Positions 45,455 to 54,812 of a DNA stretch of 64,000 nt are shown here, in pieces. Source of the stretch: Peteryoungia desertarenae (GTDB lineage: Bacteria > Pseudomonadota > Alphaproteobacteria > Rhizobiales > Rhizobiaceae); NCBI RefSeq assembly GCF_005860795.2, contig NZ_CP058350.1, positions 3,316,501-3,380,500 on the forward strand, written 5' to 3'. Each line of letters starts with the position of its first letter. The first letter of the stretch is position 1. The notes beneath the pieces were generated by a model. The model saw only the letters and a program-made list of their open reading frames with translations. It searched no databases and was not told the DNA's origin. Both the position numbers and the translations under genes were made by a program.

Positions 45455-48292
45455 ATGTTCTCCCTTCCCCTCGCCTTTGGCGCTCCCGCAATCCTTATCG
45501 CTCTCGCTGCCCTTCCGCTCATCTGGTGGCTGCTGAAGCTCACGCCGCCGCGCCCCAAGGCGGAGGTCTTCCCGCCGCTTCGCATTCTCGCAAGCGTCCT
45601 GAAACGTGAAGAGACGCCCTCGAAAAGCCCGTGGTGGCTGACGCTCTTGCGCATGCTGATTGCGGCACTGGTCATTCTGGCGCTGGCAGATCCCGTTCTC
45701 AATCCGCGCACGGCAAGTCTCTCGACGGACGGTCCGCTGGTGCTGGTTGTCGACAACAGCTGGGCAACGGCGACCGACTGGGACAACCGGGTCGCAACGG
45801 CAGAGGCGCTGATTGGCGACGCCAGTGACCGCGACGTCCCCGTGTCGGTTGTTTTCACCGCCGATGTAACCCACGATGCCGTACCCGGCACCGCTGCGTT
45901 GGCTCTGGAGAAACTGGCGGCAGCCGAGCCCAAGCCGCTGCGCCCGGATCGTGCACGCACGCTCTCCGCCCTGCGCACAGGCCTGTCCGGCGAAGCGCCA
46001 GGGACCCTCGTCTTTATCACCGATGGACTGGCAACAGACGAACAGGAAAGCGCAATCGCCGATCTGGCTGCCCTTCAACCGCAGGAGCTGCGCCTGATCG
46101 AAGCCGGCGGCGGTGGGCCCGTCGCTATCACCAGTGCGACGAATGGGTCCGATGCGCTGACGGTGACCCTTGCGCGCCTGAATGCGGAAGAGCCGCTCAG
46201 CCTCGTCATCGATGCTCAGGATCGCCAGGGCCGTGTTATCGCCAATGGAACGGTTTCCTTTGCCGCCGGTGAGAGCGTGGCATCCGGAGCGGTTGCCGCC
46301 CCGTTTGAGCTACGCAACGATTTTGCCCGCCTGTCGATTGCCGGGGCAGCGAATGCCGGCGCCACCCATTTGCTGGATGATGGTTTCCGCCGACGGAAGG
46401 TGGCCATTGTCTCGGGTGACAGCGGGGATGGCTTCCAGCCATTGCTGTCGCAGCTCTTTTACATCGAGCGGGCGCTAACGCCCTATGCCGATCTCCTGAA
46501 GCCAAATGATACCGATCTGTCGATTGCACTTCCCGAGCTTCTGCGACAGAATCCATCGGCCATCGTCCTCGCCGATGTCGGTCGCCTGCCGGCCGATGTG
46601 TATGAACCGGTGGAGCAATGGATTGCAGAAGGTGGCACGCTCATTCGCTTTGCCGGCCCACGCCTTGCCGCAGCCCCAGTCGGTGACCCGCTCGTCCCCG
46701 TCATTCTGCGCCAGGGCGAACGCGCTCTTGGCGGCGCCCTTTCATGGGCCGAGCCGCAGCCGCTGGCCGATTTCCCGAACTTCGGCCCCTTCGCCGGTAT
46801 GGCACGCCCCGAGGGCATCCTGATCAAGCGTCAGGTCCTGGCTGAACCGACGCCGGACCTTGCCGAACGGACCTGGGCAAGTCTTGCTGATGGCACGCCA
46901 CTCGTCACCGTTGAAGAAACAGGCGCAGGCCGCGTCGTTCTTTTTCATGTCAGCGCCGAAGCCACTTGGTCCGACCTGCCGATTTCCGGCGAATTCGTTG
47001 AGATGCTGCGCCGGATCGTGCAATTGACCCGTGTTGGTGCAGCCGCAACGGAACCGGGCCAGACAACAGCGCCCAGCCTGTCCCCCTTCCGCCTTCTGAC
47101 TGCCCAGGGCGCACTGGTTTCGGATGCCGGCACGGCCAAGCCGCTGATCATTGGCCCGGACCAACCGCAATCTGCAACCTTTGACAATCCGCCGGGCCTT
47201 TACGGAACGGAAGACGGTTTTGTGGCGCTCAATTTGCTGCCTGCCGAGACACAACTTCTGCCGATCCCGACCGATGGAATTGCAGCACTCAGCCGCGCCC
47301 CCATGGCCGGAACGGCAGCGACCCCACTGAAGCCCGGTCTTTTGACATTCGCCTTCCTGCTTCTGGTCATCGATAGCCTCGTCGTGCTCTTCATGGGCGG
47401 CGCCTTCGCCCGCCTGCCAAGACGCGCGCCAGCAGCAGCAGCCATGGCATTGATACTCGCCGCTGCCACAGTCCTCGTGCCAGGCGCAACACGCGCTCAG
47501 ACCACAGACCGCCCCGCAACCACCCAGGATCAGAAGCCCGGTGACGAACTGATCCTCGACCGGCTGGACAACACCCACCTCGCCTATGTGATCACAGGCG
47601 AGCCCGAGGTTGACCGCATTTCCGAACAGGGGTTGGCGGGTCTGACGCAGTTCCTGACCTACCGCACGACCTTGGAGCCGGCTCCACCAGTCGGCGTCGA
47701 TATCTCAACAGACGAACTCTCCTTCTATCCGATCATCTTCTGGCCGATCTCGGCCTCCGCCCCGATGCCTTCAGCGGCAGCAATCAGCCGCATCGACGCC
47801 TATATGCGCGCGGGCGGCACGGTCCTGCTCGATACCCGCGACCAGTTTTCAAGCCTCGGCGAAGACATCGGCAGCACGGCCAATGGCCAGCGGTTGCAGG
47901 CAATCCTTGCCAATATAGATATCCCCCCGCTGGAGCCCGTTCCGTCGGATCACGTGCTGACCCGTGCCTTTTACCTGCTGAATGGTTTCCCAGGTCGCTA
48001 TAGCGGCAGCCCCCTATGGGTGGAAGCCCGTCAGGAAGCCCAGTCAACGGCAAGCGGCGTTGCCTCCTCCGGCGACGGTGTCTCCCCGATCATGATCACC
48101 GGCAACGACCTGATGGGCGCCTGGGCCATCGACGACAACGGAAACTCGGTTCTGCCGATCGTGCCATCAAACGAGTTGCAGCGGGAAATGGCCTTCCGCG
48201 CCGGTGTGAATATCATGATGTATATGCTGACGGGCAACTACAAGGCCGACCAGGTCCATGTTCCCGCCCTTCTCGAGCGACTGGGGCAGTGA
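45455..48292 (+). CDS. BatA-like membrane protein with C-terminal DUF4159
   Basis: A 945-aa membrane protein. The N-terminus has the BatA/aerotolerance-type hairpin of two helices (FGAPAILIALAALPLIWWLL and LLRMLIAALVILALADPVL). A VWA-like region follows with a degenerate metal site (VVDNSWAT). After a helix near residues 632-655, a DUF4159 domain closes the protein (about 715-945, with AYVITGEPEVDRISEQGLAG and FYPIIFWPISASAP). It begins 4 nt after the DUF58 stop; ATG 45455 was chosen because the upstream frame overlaps DUF58. It likely forms an envelope complex with its neighbours. Confidence 0.9.
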   Translation: MFSLPLAFGAPAILIALAALPLIWWLLKLTPPRPKAEVFPPLRILASVLKREETPSKSPWWLTLLRMLIAALVILALADPVLNPRTASLSTDGPLVLVVDNSWATATDWDNRVATAEALIGDASDRDVPVSVVFTADVTHDAVPGTAALALEKLAAAEPKPLRPDRARTLSALRTGLSGEAPGTLVFITDGLATDEQESAIADLAALQPQELRLIEAGGGGPVAITSATNGSDALTVTLARLNAEEPLSLVIDAQDRQGRVIANGTVSFAAGESVASGAVAAPFELRNDFARLSIAGAANAGATHLLDDGFRRRKVAIVSGDSGDGFQPLLSQLFYIERALTPYADLLKPNDTDLSIALPELLRQNPSAIVLADVGRLPADVYEPVEQWIAEGGTLIRFAGPRLAAAPVGDPLVPVILRQGERALGGALSWAEPQPLADFPNFGPFAGMARPEGILIKRQVLAEPTPDLAERTWASLADGTPLVTVEETGAGRVVLFHVSAEATWSDLPISGEFVEMLRRIVQLTRVGAAATEPGQTTAPSLSPFRLLTAQGALVSDAGTAKPLIIGPDQPQSATFDNPPGLYGTEDGFVALNLLPAETQLLPIPTDGIAALSRAPMAGTAATPLKPGLLTFAFLLLVIDSLVVLFMGGAFARLPRRAPAAAAMALILAAATVLVPGATRAQTTDRPATTQDQKPGDELILDRLDNTHLAYVITGEPEVDRISEQGLAGLTQFLTYRTTLEPAPPVGVDISTDELSFYPIIFWPISASAPMPSAAAISRIDAYMRAGGTVLLDTRDQFSSLGEDIGSTANGQRLQAILANIDIPPLEPVPSDHVLTRAFYLLNGFPGRYSGSPLWVEARQEAQSTASGVASSGDGVSPIMITGNDLMGAWAIDDNGNSVLPIVPSNELQREMAFRAGVNIMMYMLTGNYKADQVHVPALLERLGQ

Positions 48293-48293
48293 C

Positions 48294-50363
48294 ATGACGA
48301 TCAGTTTCGTCCCCTTCATTCCCTGGAGCATCATCGCAGCGCTCGCTGCGCTCGCAATCGGCCTCTCGGCTCTCGGTTTCTTCCGCCGCATCCGCGGCAC
48401 CGCAGTCCGGCTTGCAGCCTCCGCCGCAGTGCTGGCAGCGCTCGCCAACCCTCTGCTGCTGCAGGAAGATCGTGAGGCGCTGACAACCGTCGTGCCCGTG
48501 ATCGTGGATCGTAGCCAGAGCCAGCAGATCCCGGAACGGATCGCTGCGACCGATCGCGCTGTTGAAGACGTTCGCGAGCGCCTGTCGCGCTTCTCCAACG
48601 TCGAACCGCGCATCGTGGAAGTGGCCGATCCCGCGACCTCGGATAGCCCTTCGACCAAACTGTTTGAAGCGCTCAGCACTGCCATTACCGATGTCCCGCC
48701 TGCCCGTGTCGGCGGCGCGATCTTCATCAGCGACGGCCAGATCCATGATGTCCCGGCAGGACAGGAGGCGCTCACCTTCAACGCGCCGGTCCATGGCCTG
48801 ATAACAGGCAAGGCCGGAGAATTTGATCGGCGTATCGAGATCCTGCGCGCACCCCGTTTCGGCATTGTCGACGAGGAACAGGAACTCACCTTCCGCGTCT
48901 TTGACGATGGCAGCACGTCCGACCTGCCTGCAGATGTGAATGTGCGCATCAACGGCGAGGATCTGGGCACCATTCCTGCCGAAGTCGGTCGGGAGACACC
49001 GTTCGCCTTCCGGGTGCCGCGCGGTGGCAACAATGTCCTGGAATTCTCGGTCGCCGGAACACCCGGTGAAGTCACCGACATCAACAACCGCGCCATCCAC
49101 CTGATCGAGGGTATTCGCGAGAACCTTCGCGTTCTTCTGGTCTCGGGCGAACCCCATGCAGGCGAGCGGGCATGGCGCAATCTTCTGAAGTCGGATGCCT
49201 CCGTCGACCTCGTTCATTTCACCATTCTGCGTCCACCGGAAAAGCAGGATGGCACCCCGATTAATGAACTGTCGCTGATCGCGTTTCCGACGCGCGAACT
49301 CTTTGTCGAAAAGATCAATGATTTCGACCTGATCATCTTCGACCGCTATCAACATCGCGGCGTCCTGCCGATCCTTTATTATGACTACATTGCTGAATAT
49401 GTGCGCAATGGCGGTGCCCTCTTGATTGCGGCAGGCCCCGAGCATGCAGGCGAGGATTCGATTGCGATCACGCCGCTTGCCTCCGTGCTTCCTGCCGCCC
49501 CGACCGGCAATGTTCATGAGGCTGGCTTCTATCCGCGCCTCTCTGAACAGGGCGAGCGTCACCCTGTCACCCGTGGTCTTGAAGGCTCGACGGCCGAACC
49601 ACCCCAATGGGGACGCTGGTTCCGCAGCGTCGATGTCGAGGCGGATGAAGGCGAAACCGTCATGACCGCAGCCGACGGGCGCCCGCTCCTCGTGCTCGAC
49701 CGCGCCGCCGAGGGTCGTGTCGCCATGCTGCTCTCGGATCAGGGCTGGCTCTGGGCGCGTGGCTTTGAAGGCGGTGGCCCCCATGTCTCGCTTTATCGAC
49801 GCATCGCCCATTGGCTGATGAAGGAACCTGAGCTGGAAGAAGAGGCGTTGAAGGCGCGGGCCAGCGGTCGCACGCTCGAAATCACCCGCCAGACCATCGG
49901 GAACGCTCCCGGCGAGGCAACGATCACCGCTCCTTCCGGCGAAACCAGGACAGTCCCGCTCAGTGAAATCGCACCTGGCCTCTACCGCGCCGAACAACGC
50001 ATGACCGAGACCGGCCTCTTCACCGTATCCAATGGCGACTTCTCCACCCTCGTCCATGTCGGCGCAGTCGACGCCCCCGAGTTCAAGGCGATGATCTCGA
50101 CCACAGAGCTCTTGCAGCCCATCGCAAGTGCAACACGTGGCCTGCTAACCCGCCTCGACAATGGCGACGGGGCGGAGCGAATTCCGGATATCCTGCCGGT
50201 GCGCGGCGAAATTCGCGTCAGCGACGACCGCCGCATGCTGATCCGCCTGACGGATGAAACAGTGCTGAAAGGCGTCAACACCCTGCCGCTCTTTGCCGGT
50301 TTCGCAGGCTTGGCAGCGCTGCTGATGGCGGTCTCTGCAATGTGGTGGCGCGAGGGTCGCTAG
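48294..50363 (+). CDS. Membrane protein with VWA-like and glutamine-amidotransferase-like regions
   Basis: A 689-aa protein with two N-terminal helices (SIIAALAALAIGLSALGFF, AVRLAASAAVLAALANPLL) and one C-terminal helix (LFAGFAGLAALLMAVSAMWW). Between them a VWA-like region keeps DxSxS (VIVDRSQSQQ) and FISDGQIHD. A second region resembles the class I glutamine amidotransferase fold (VLLVSGEPHAGERAWRNLL) without an obvious catalytic Cys. It begins 1 nt after the DUF4159 gene, ending the MoxR operon. Large beta-rich periplasmic parts are expected. Confidence 0.87.
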   Translation: MTISFVPFIPWSIIAALAALAIGLSALGFFRRIRGTAVRLAASAAVLAALANPLLLQEDREALTTVVPVIVDRSQSQQIPERIAATDRAVEDVRERLSRFSNVEPRIVEVADPATSDSPSTKLFEALSTAITDVPPARVGGAIFISDGQIHDVPAGQEALTFNAPVHGLITGKAGEFDRRIEILRAPRFGIVDEEQELTFRVFDDGSTSDLPADVNVRINGEDLGTIPAEVGRETPFAFRVPRGGNNVLEFSVAGTPGEVTDINNRAIHLIEGIRENLRVLLVSGEPHAGERAWRNLLKSDASVDLVHFTILRPPEKQDGTPINELSLIAFPTRELFVEKINDFDLIIFDRYQHRGVLPILYYDYIAEYVRNGGALLIAAGPEHAGEDSIAITPLASVLPAAPTGNVHEAGFYPRLSEQGERHPVTRGLEGSTAEPPQWGRWFRSVDVEADEGETVMTAADGRPLLVLDRAAEGRVAMLLSDQGWLWARGFEGGGPHVSLYRRIAHWLMKEPELEEEALKARASGRTLEITRQTIGNAPGEATITAPSGETRTVPLSEIAPGLYRAEQRMTETGLFTVSNGDFSTLVHVGAVDAPEFKAMISTTELLQPIASATRGLLTRLDNGDGAERIPDILPVRGEIRVSDDRRMLIRLTDETVLKGVNTLPLFAGFAGLAALLMAVSAMWWREGR

Positions 50364-50403
50364 ACTTAGAAATACCAAGCCGGGATGGCTTCAAGGCAGC
50401 CTT

Positions 50404-51762
50404 CTATTCCTCGTCATCCCGCTTGATCTGCAGTCGGCGCATCTTTTCCCACAAGGTCGTGCGCGAAATGCCGAGGCTTTCGGCGGCCTCTTTGTGAGAC
50501 CCCTGCGCACGGGCAAGGGCGGCCACGATATGCTGGCGTTCTGCAGCATCCCGCACATCCGAAAGTGACGACCCCGGATCGGCAAGTTCCGGCAGGCTCA
50601 GCGCCACAGCGCCCGGCACGCCTTCGGGAAAGAGATCCTCGGCCGTGATCGCCGGCCCATCCGCCAGCGCCACGGCTCGGTCGATGCGGTTGATCAACTC
50701 GCGGAAATTGCCGGGCCAGCCATGGCGAACAGTTGCTTCCTGCGCCTCCGGCTCGATTGTAAGATCACCGCGACCCATTTTCGTCGCCGCCGCAACGACC
50801 AGCCGCCCAAGCAAAGAAGGGATTTCGTCTCGCCGCTCGCGAAGCGGCGGCAAGGTGCAGGCGATCACATTGATCCGGAACCATAGGTCCTCGCGAAAAC
50901 CCCCTTCCGCCACCATGGCCTCCAGATTGCGGTTGGTCGCACAGACAAGCCGTGCTTCAAAGCGTCTCGTCTCGCTGCCGCCAAGCCGCCTGAACTCACG
51001 GCTTTCGAGAACCCTGAGCAGCTTGACCTGCAAAAGCGGCGACAATTCACCGATTTCATCCAGAAACAGCGTCCCGGCCCCCGACTCTTCACAGTAGCCG
51101 CGATGCATGGCGGAGGCCCCGGTAAAGGAACCACGCTCATGACCGAACAGCAGGGAATCGGCAAGATCCGAGGGTAGCGCCCCGCAATTGACGGCAACAA
51201 ACGGCAAATTCTTGCGCGGCCCCGCTTCATGCACATGCCGGGCGGCCACTTCCTTGCCGGTTCCGGTTTCCCCCAGTAGCAGAACCGGCAGATCGATTTC
51301 TGCCGCACGGGCAAGCGTCCGTCCGATCTTTTCAATGGCGGGACTGCCGGAATAGGCATGACCAAGGTCGCCTGCCGCACCCGCCTTTCGCTGACCTATG
51401 CCCTGCAGCGTATCGACCAGCCGATCGAGATCGAAAGGTTTGCTGACATAATCCAGCGCACCGTCACGCACCAGACGCACGGCCTGGTCGATGTCGCCAT
51501 AGGCCGTCATGAAAATCACCGGGACCAGACCAAAACTGGCAAAATGCTCCCGCATCACGGTTTCACCATCGCCATCCGGCAGACGGATATCCGACAGGAT
51601 GATGTCCGGCGCCGGTCCGGAAAGTGCGCTATGCGCCTCCCCTGCCGTGCGCGCCCATTTCACTTTGAAGCCTTCGAGCTGCAGCCGCTGACGCAGCGAT
51701 TCACCGAGCGTCACATCGTCCTCGACCACCAGTATCCGCGCACCGCTCATGGTTTCGCTCAT
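50404..51762 (-). CDS. Sigma-54-dependent response regulator (NtrC/DctD type)
   Basis: A 452-aa activator. The receiver domain has the phosphoacceptor Asp in ILSDIRLPDGDGE and the Lys in YVSKPFDLDRL. The AAA+ domain has Walker A GETGTGKE and the sigma-54-contact loop reading GSFTGA instead of GAFTGA. A Fis-type helix-turn-helix ends the protein (KEAAESLGISRTTLWEKMRR). It overlaps its kinase gene by 4 nt (ATGA). The pair follows the Mrp antiporter operon on the same strand. It converges with the MoxR operon. Confidence 0.95.
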   Translation of the reverse strand: MSETMSGARILVVEDDVTLGESLRQRLQLEGFKVKWARTAGEAHSALSGPAPDIILSDIRLPDGDGETVMREHFASFGLVPVIFMTAYGDIDQAVRLVRDGALDYVSKPFDLDRLVDTLQGIGQRKAGAAGDLGHAYSGSPAIEKIGRTLARAAEIDLPVLLLGETGTGKEVAARHVHEAGPRKNLPFVAVNCGALPSDLADSLLFGHERGSFTGASAMHRGYCEESGAGTLFLDEIGELSPLLQVKLLRVLESREFRRLGGSETRRFEARLVCATNRNLEAMVAEGGFREDLWFRINVIACTLPPLRERRDEIPSLLGRLVVAAATKMGRGDLTIEPEAQEATVRHGWPGNFRELINRIDRAVALADGPAITAEDLFPEGVPGAVALSLPELADPGSSLSDVRDAAERQHIVAALARAQGSHKEAAESLGISRTTLWEKMRRLQIKRDDEE

Positions 51763-53201
51763 CCGCCGGTTCTCTCCCCAGTCACCGAAAGCGTCAGTTG
51801 CACGGTGGTACCGGCCCCGTCCACACTGCGGATCGAAAGATCCGCCCCGATCCGCGCCACGAGATTGGCCACCACCCAGATCCCGATGCTTCGCTCGACA
51901 GGGATTTCGTTCACCTGCCCGGAAATCATCGCAGCGATCACCTCCGGCGACATGCCGGGTCCCTGATCGGCCACGCTCAGGATCACGGATTGGGCGGCCT
52001 CATCCCGGTGCAAACCGACAGTCACCGTCGAGCCTTCCGGCGACGCCCTGACGGCATTCAGCATCAGATTGATCAGGATCTGGCGAAGCGCATCCGCATC
52101 GACGACGAACCGGGCAGTCTCATCCAGCGCCCAGGCGAGATTGACCCCCACTCGCCGCGCTTCCGGCGCAATCAGGAGCTCCAGGTCCTTCAGATCGCTG
52201 GCCGAGATTTCCTTGCTGCCCGAACGCCGCCGATAGGTCGATAGCGTCACATCCACCACCCGGCCGATACTGTCGAGCCCCGTCTCCAGAAATCGCAGCG
52301 TCTCGTCGCGCACATCCTCACGGTCGCCAAATCGCTTCAGTGTGGAGACACCATTCTTGAGGCCGGCCAGAGGGTTGCGCACCTCATGGGCGAGGCTCGC
52401 CGCCATCCGTGCCAGAAGACCATCCCGTTCCTGTTGGGCCATCTGCTCCAGCATGGTAACTCGCTGGGCCTCTGATTGCTCGCGCAAGGCAAGCGCTGCC
52501 TCCAGCTTTCGCAGCTCGTCACCCCGCCGCCAGGCCGTCTCGCTGGCATTGGTTCCGGTCTGGTCCGCCAGTCTGTCGATGAAGTGATCAAGCGGCTTCA
52601 AGGCCCGTCGCGTGATCAGATAAGCCGCAAGCGCTGCAATAATTGCGACGAGAAAATCCACGCCAACCGCCACGCCCGTCACCACGGTCGCGGCGTCCTC
52701 GATTGCCGTTGTATCGAAGGTGGCCGCCAGAAAGAGGCGCCCCTCAGCGAGCGCATAACTGCGCGCGACGAGCAGGATGGACCGCTCGGGTACATTGGTC
52801 ACACTGACGCCATCGGGCCCGAGCGCCTGCGCCTTGGTCAGGGCCGCTTCCAGCAGGTCCCCGTCGCTGTCGGCCAGCACCACCGTGCGCAGATTGCCAC
52901 CTTTGTCGATCCAGCGCGCGGCCATCGATTCTTCGAGAAGGGCTGTTCGAAAACGAAGAGACGATGCGAGTTTTTCCCGCACCGTCTCTCGAGCATCTTC
53001 ACCATTGATACCGGCTGCAATATTCCCAGCCACCGCATCGAGAAAGACCAGAGCCTGATCACGCAGACCGGTTTCGTTGCTGGACCTCAACACCGAAATC
53101 CCGAGCTGCGTCGTGCCAACGGCCACCACGAACATTGCAACGGCAACGAAGAGTGGCAGTGAGGCAGACAGCGGCAGCTTGCGTCGAACACCTGGAGACA
53201 T
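51759..53201 (-). CDS. Sensor histidine kinase
   Basis: A 480-aa inner-membrane kinase with helices near residues 14-38 and 168-190 bounding a periplasmic sensor region, then a HAMP-like linker. The phosphoacceptor box is SLAHEVRNPLAGLKNG and the ATPase domain has LMLNAVRASPEG (N box) and VADQGPGMSPE (G1). It pairs with the sigma-54 response regulator that its stop overlaps. ATG 53201 (MSPGVRRKLP) is used; a TTG at 53207 is also in frame. It starts 46 nt after mnhG on the same strand, so co-transcription with the antiporter is possible. Confidence 0.95.
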   Translation of the reverse strand: MSPGVRRKLPLSASLPLFVAVAMFVVAVGTTQLGISVLRSSNETGLRDQALVFLDAVAGNIAAGINGEDARETVREKLASSLRFRTALLEESMAARWIDKGGNLRTVVLADSDGDLLEAALTKAQALGPDGVSVTNVPERSILLVARSYALAEGRLFLAATFDTTAIEDAATVVTGVAVGVDFLVAIIAALAAYLITRRALKPLDHFIDRLADQTGTNASETAWRRGDELRKLEAALALREQSEAQRVTMLEQMAQQERDGLLARMAASLAHEVRNPLAGLKNGVSTLKRFGDREDVRDETLRFLETGLDSIGRVVDVTLSTYRRRSGSKEISASDLKDLELLIAPEARRVGVNLAWALDETARFVVDADALRQILINLMLNAVRASPEGSTVTVGLHRDEAAQSVILSVADQGPGMSPEVIAAMISGQVNEIPVERSIGIWVVANLVARIGADLSIRSVDGAGTTVQLTLSVTGERTGG

Positions 53202-53247
53202 GGTCAAATGCCATAGCGCAATTGCAAGTCAGCCTGCCAGCACTTTG

Positions 53248-54522
53248 TCACGCGGACTTGGGCTGTCCCTCCATGATCAGGACATCACCCCTCATATCCG
53301 GCGCAATGCGGGTCAGCCAATGGCTGCCATACCAGCTGGTGCGCAAGGGACGCGGCGTGCGCCCGAGAACCACAGCCCGAACGCCTTCGATCCCGGCGGG
53401 GATCGCACAGTCGGCGCCAGCCGCCGCCACTCTTTCATAGGCAAGCCCGAACCGCTTGGCCGTCTCGGCAAATTCCGGCTCGCCACTCTTGGCGTCGGCA
53501 ACATGAACCAGCCTGTCGATCTCCCAGAGATTGTTGAGCAATGCCCATTCCACGAGCGCCACGAGATGATCCTCGCCGCAATCGCGCACGACAAGCGTCC
53601 GCGCCGTTTCCGGCAGCGGTTTGGCAGCCGCGAAAAGCACGGGGCCGCCATGGGCCTCCGGCAGCCTCAGGAGACCATCCGGCTCCCAGGTCGTCATCTC
53701 CTGCCTCGCTTCGACCTGGTGATGGAACCAGCCGCTGCAGGGCAGGACGAGCAGAGCCTGACCGGGCTCCAGATCACAGCGCAGCAACTGCTCAGGATCG
53801 CCCTCGTCATAATTGAGGACCGGAGTGACCTCCGCCTTGGCGGTGCAGCCCTGAAGTTCGTTGATCGCGGTGCTGGCCCGCTCGCGGATCAGCTTGCGCA
53901 TCTGCGCCTGATCGCCTGCCGCCTTCACCGCATGGGTATCGATCAGCACATAGGCGGCCAGCGATGCACCGCTCCGATGGGCGATGGCGCAGGCCCGTTC
54001 GGCCACGGAGCGCACCTGCCCGTCGATCACCCCGAAACGAACAGCCTCCATGGCCGGCAAGACCAGCATCTTGCCCTTTGCTTCGAATTGCGGGCGGTAG
54101 GGGGTGGGCTTCGGGTTCTCGGGAAGATCCAGACGGCCACGGGCATCATCAACCGTGATCGACTTCCAGTCCATACGCTCATCCAGCGAATGGCTGGACC
54201 GCGGCAGAATGCCCTTCAATGCATCCTCACCCGCAAGCGAGAGCCGCGCACCGGAGACATAGGCCGCGCGGCCAAGGAGATGGCCGGCAACAGGAACCGT
54301 AAGCAGCAGAAAGACGACGGTCATGATGCCAAGCACGGCGGCACCCATTGACCCCTGGGCAATCACACTGCCGATGATGACCAGCCCGGCGCCCAAGGTG
54401 CCGGCCTTCGTCGCGGCATGCATGCGCTGAAACGGATCAGGCAGCTTGATCACGCCGATGGCGGCAATCAGCAGGAAGATCACGCCGGCAAGCTTGAAGA
54501 GGAGGGAAAGGATCGCGATCAT
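53248..54522 (-). CDS. mnhG: Mrp antiporter subunit G fused to a universal-stress-protein-like region
   Basis: A 424-aa protein. Residues 1 to about 105 are MnhG/MrpG/PhaG with three helices and the signature KLPDPFQRMHAATKAGTLGA. Normal subunit G is about 110-120 aa. The additional 300 residues are soluble and read like two universal-stress-protein (UspA) folds, with MLVLPAMEAVRFGVIDGQVR opening and VVLGRTPRPLRTSWYGSHWL near the end. The Usp-like part should face the cytoplasm and may bind a nucleotide to regulate the antiporter; that is inference. ATG 54522 shares one base with the mnhF stop; a GTG at 54525 is in frame. Confidence 0.88.
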   Translation of the reverse strand: MIAILSLLFKLAGVIFLLIAAIGVIKLPDPFQRMHAATKAGTLGAGLVIIGSVIAQGSMGAAVLGIMTVVFLLLTVPVAGHLLGRAAYVSGARLSLAGEDALKGILPRSSHSLDERMDWKSITVDDARGRLDLPENPKPTPYRPQFEAKGKMLVLPAMEAVRFGVIDGQVRSVAERACAIAHRSGASLAAYVLIDTHAVKAAGDQAQMRKLIRERASTAINELQGCTAKAEVTPVLNYDEGDPEQLLRCDLEPGQALLVLPCSGWFHHQVEARQEMTTWEPDGLLRLPEAHGGPVLFAAAKPLPETARTLVVRDCGEDHLVALVEWALLNNLWEIDRLVHVADAKSGEPEFAETAKRFGLAYERVAAAGADCAIPAGIEGVRAVVLGRTPRPLRTSWYGSHWLTRIAPDMRGDVLIMEGQPKSA

Positions 54523-54812
54523 CACTGGTTATCCTTCTTCTTCTCAAGCAGCACAGAAAGCGAGCACGTCGCCAGAAAACCGATCAGCGCGATACCGAAT
54601 GCCACATCAAGAAACTCACGCCGACCGGTGGCGGCCATGGTGAGTGCTGCGATGGCAACGGCAATGCCGGTCAGCATGTCGAGCGCGACGAAACGGTCGG
54701 CATAACCCGGACCCGTGACCATGCGCACGGCTGCCAGTGTGAGAGGGACCATCAGGATGGCAATCAGGATGGCGGCGAAAGTCGACAGGAAGCTGTCCAG
54801 AAACTCGATCAT
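54522..54812 (-). CDS. mnhF: Mrp sodium/proton antiporter subunit F
   Basis: A 96-aa three-helix membrane subunit of the Mrp complex. The conserved core is RMVTGPGYADRFVALDMLTG, followed by AIAALTMAATGRREFLDVAF. Length is normal. It overlaps mnhE by 4 nt and touches mnhG, consistent with strict stoichiometric expression of the complex. Confidence 0.94.
   Translation of the reverse strand: MIEFLDSFLSTFAAILIAILMVPLTLAAVRMVTGPGYADRFVALDMLTGIAVAIAALTMAATGRREFLDVAFGIALIGFLATCSLSVLLEKKKDNQ

Noticed and set aside
48213..50057. A 614-codon open frame opposite the last gene of the MoxR cluster
   Set aside because: The plus-strand gene has membrane segments and VWA motifs and starts one base after its operon neighbour; the antisense frame has nothing comparable.
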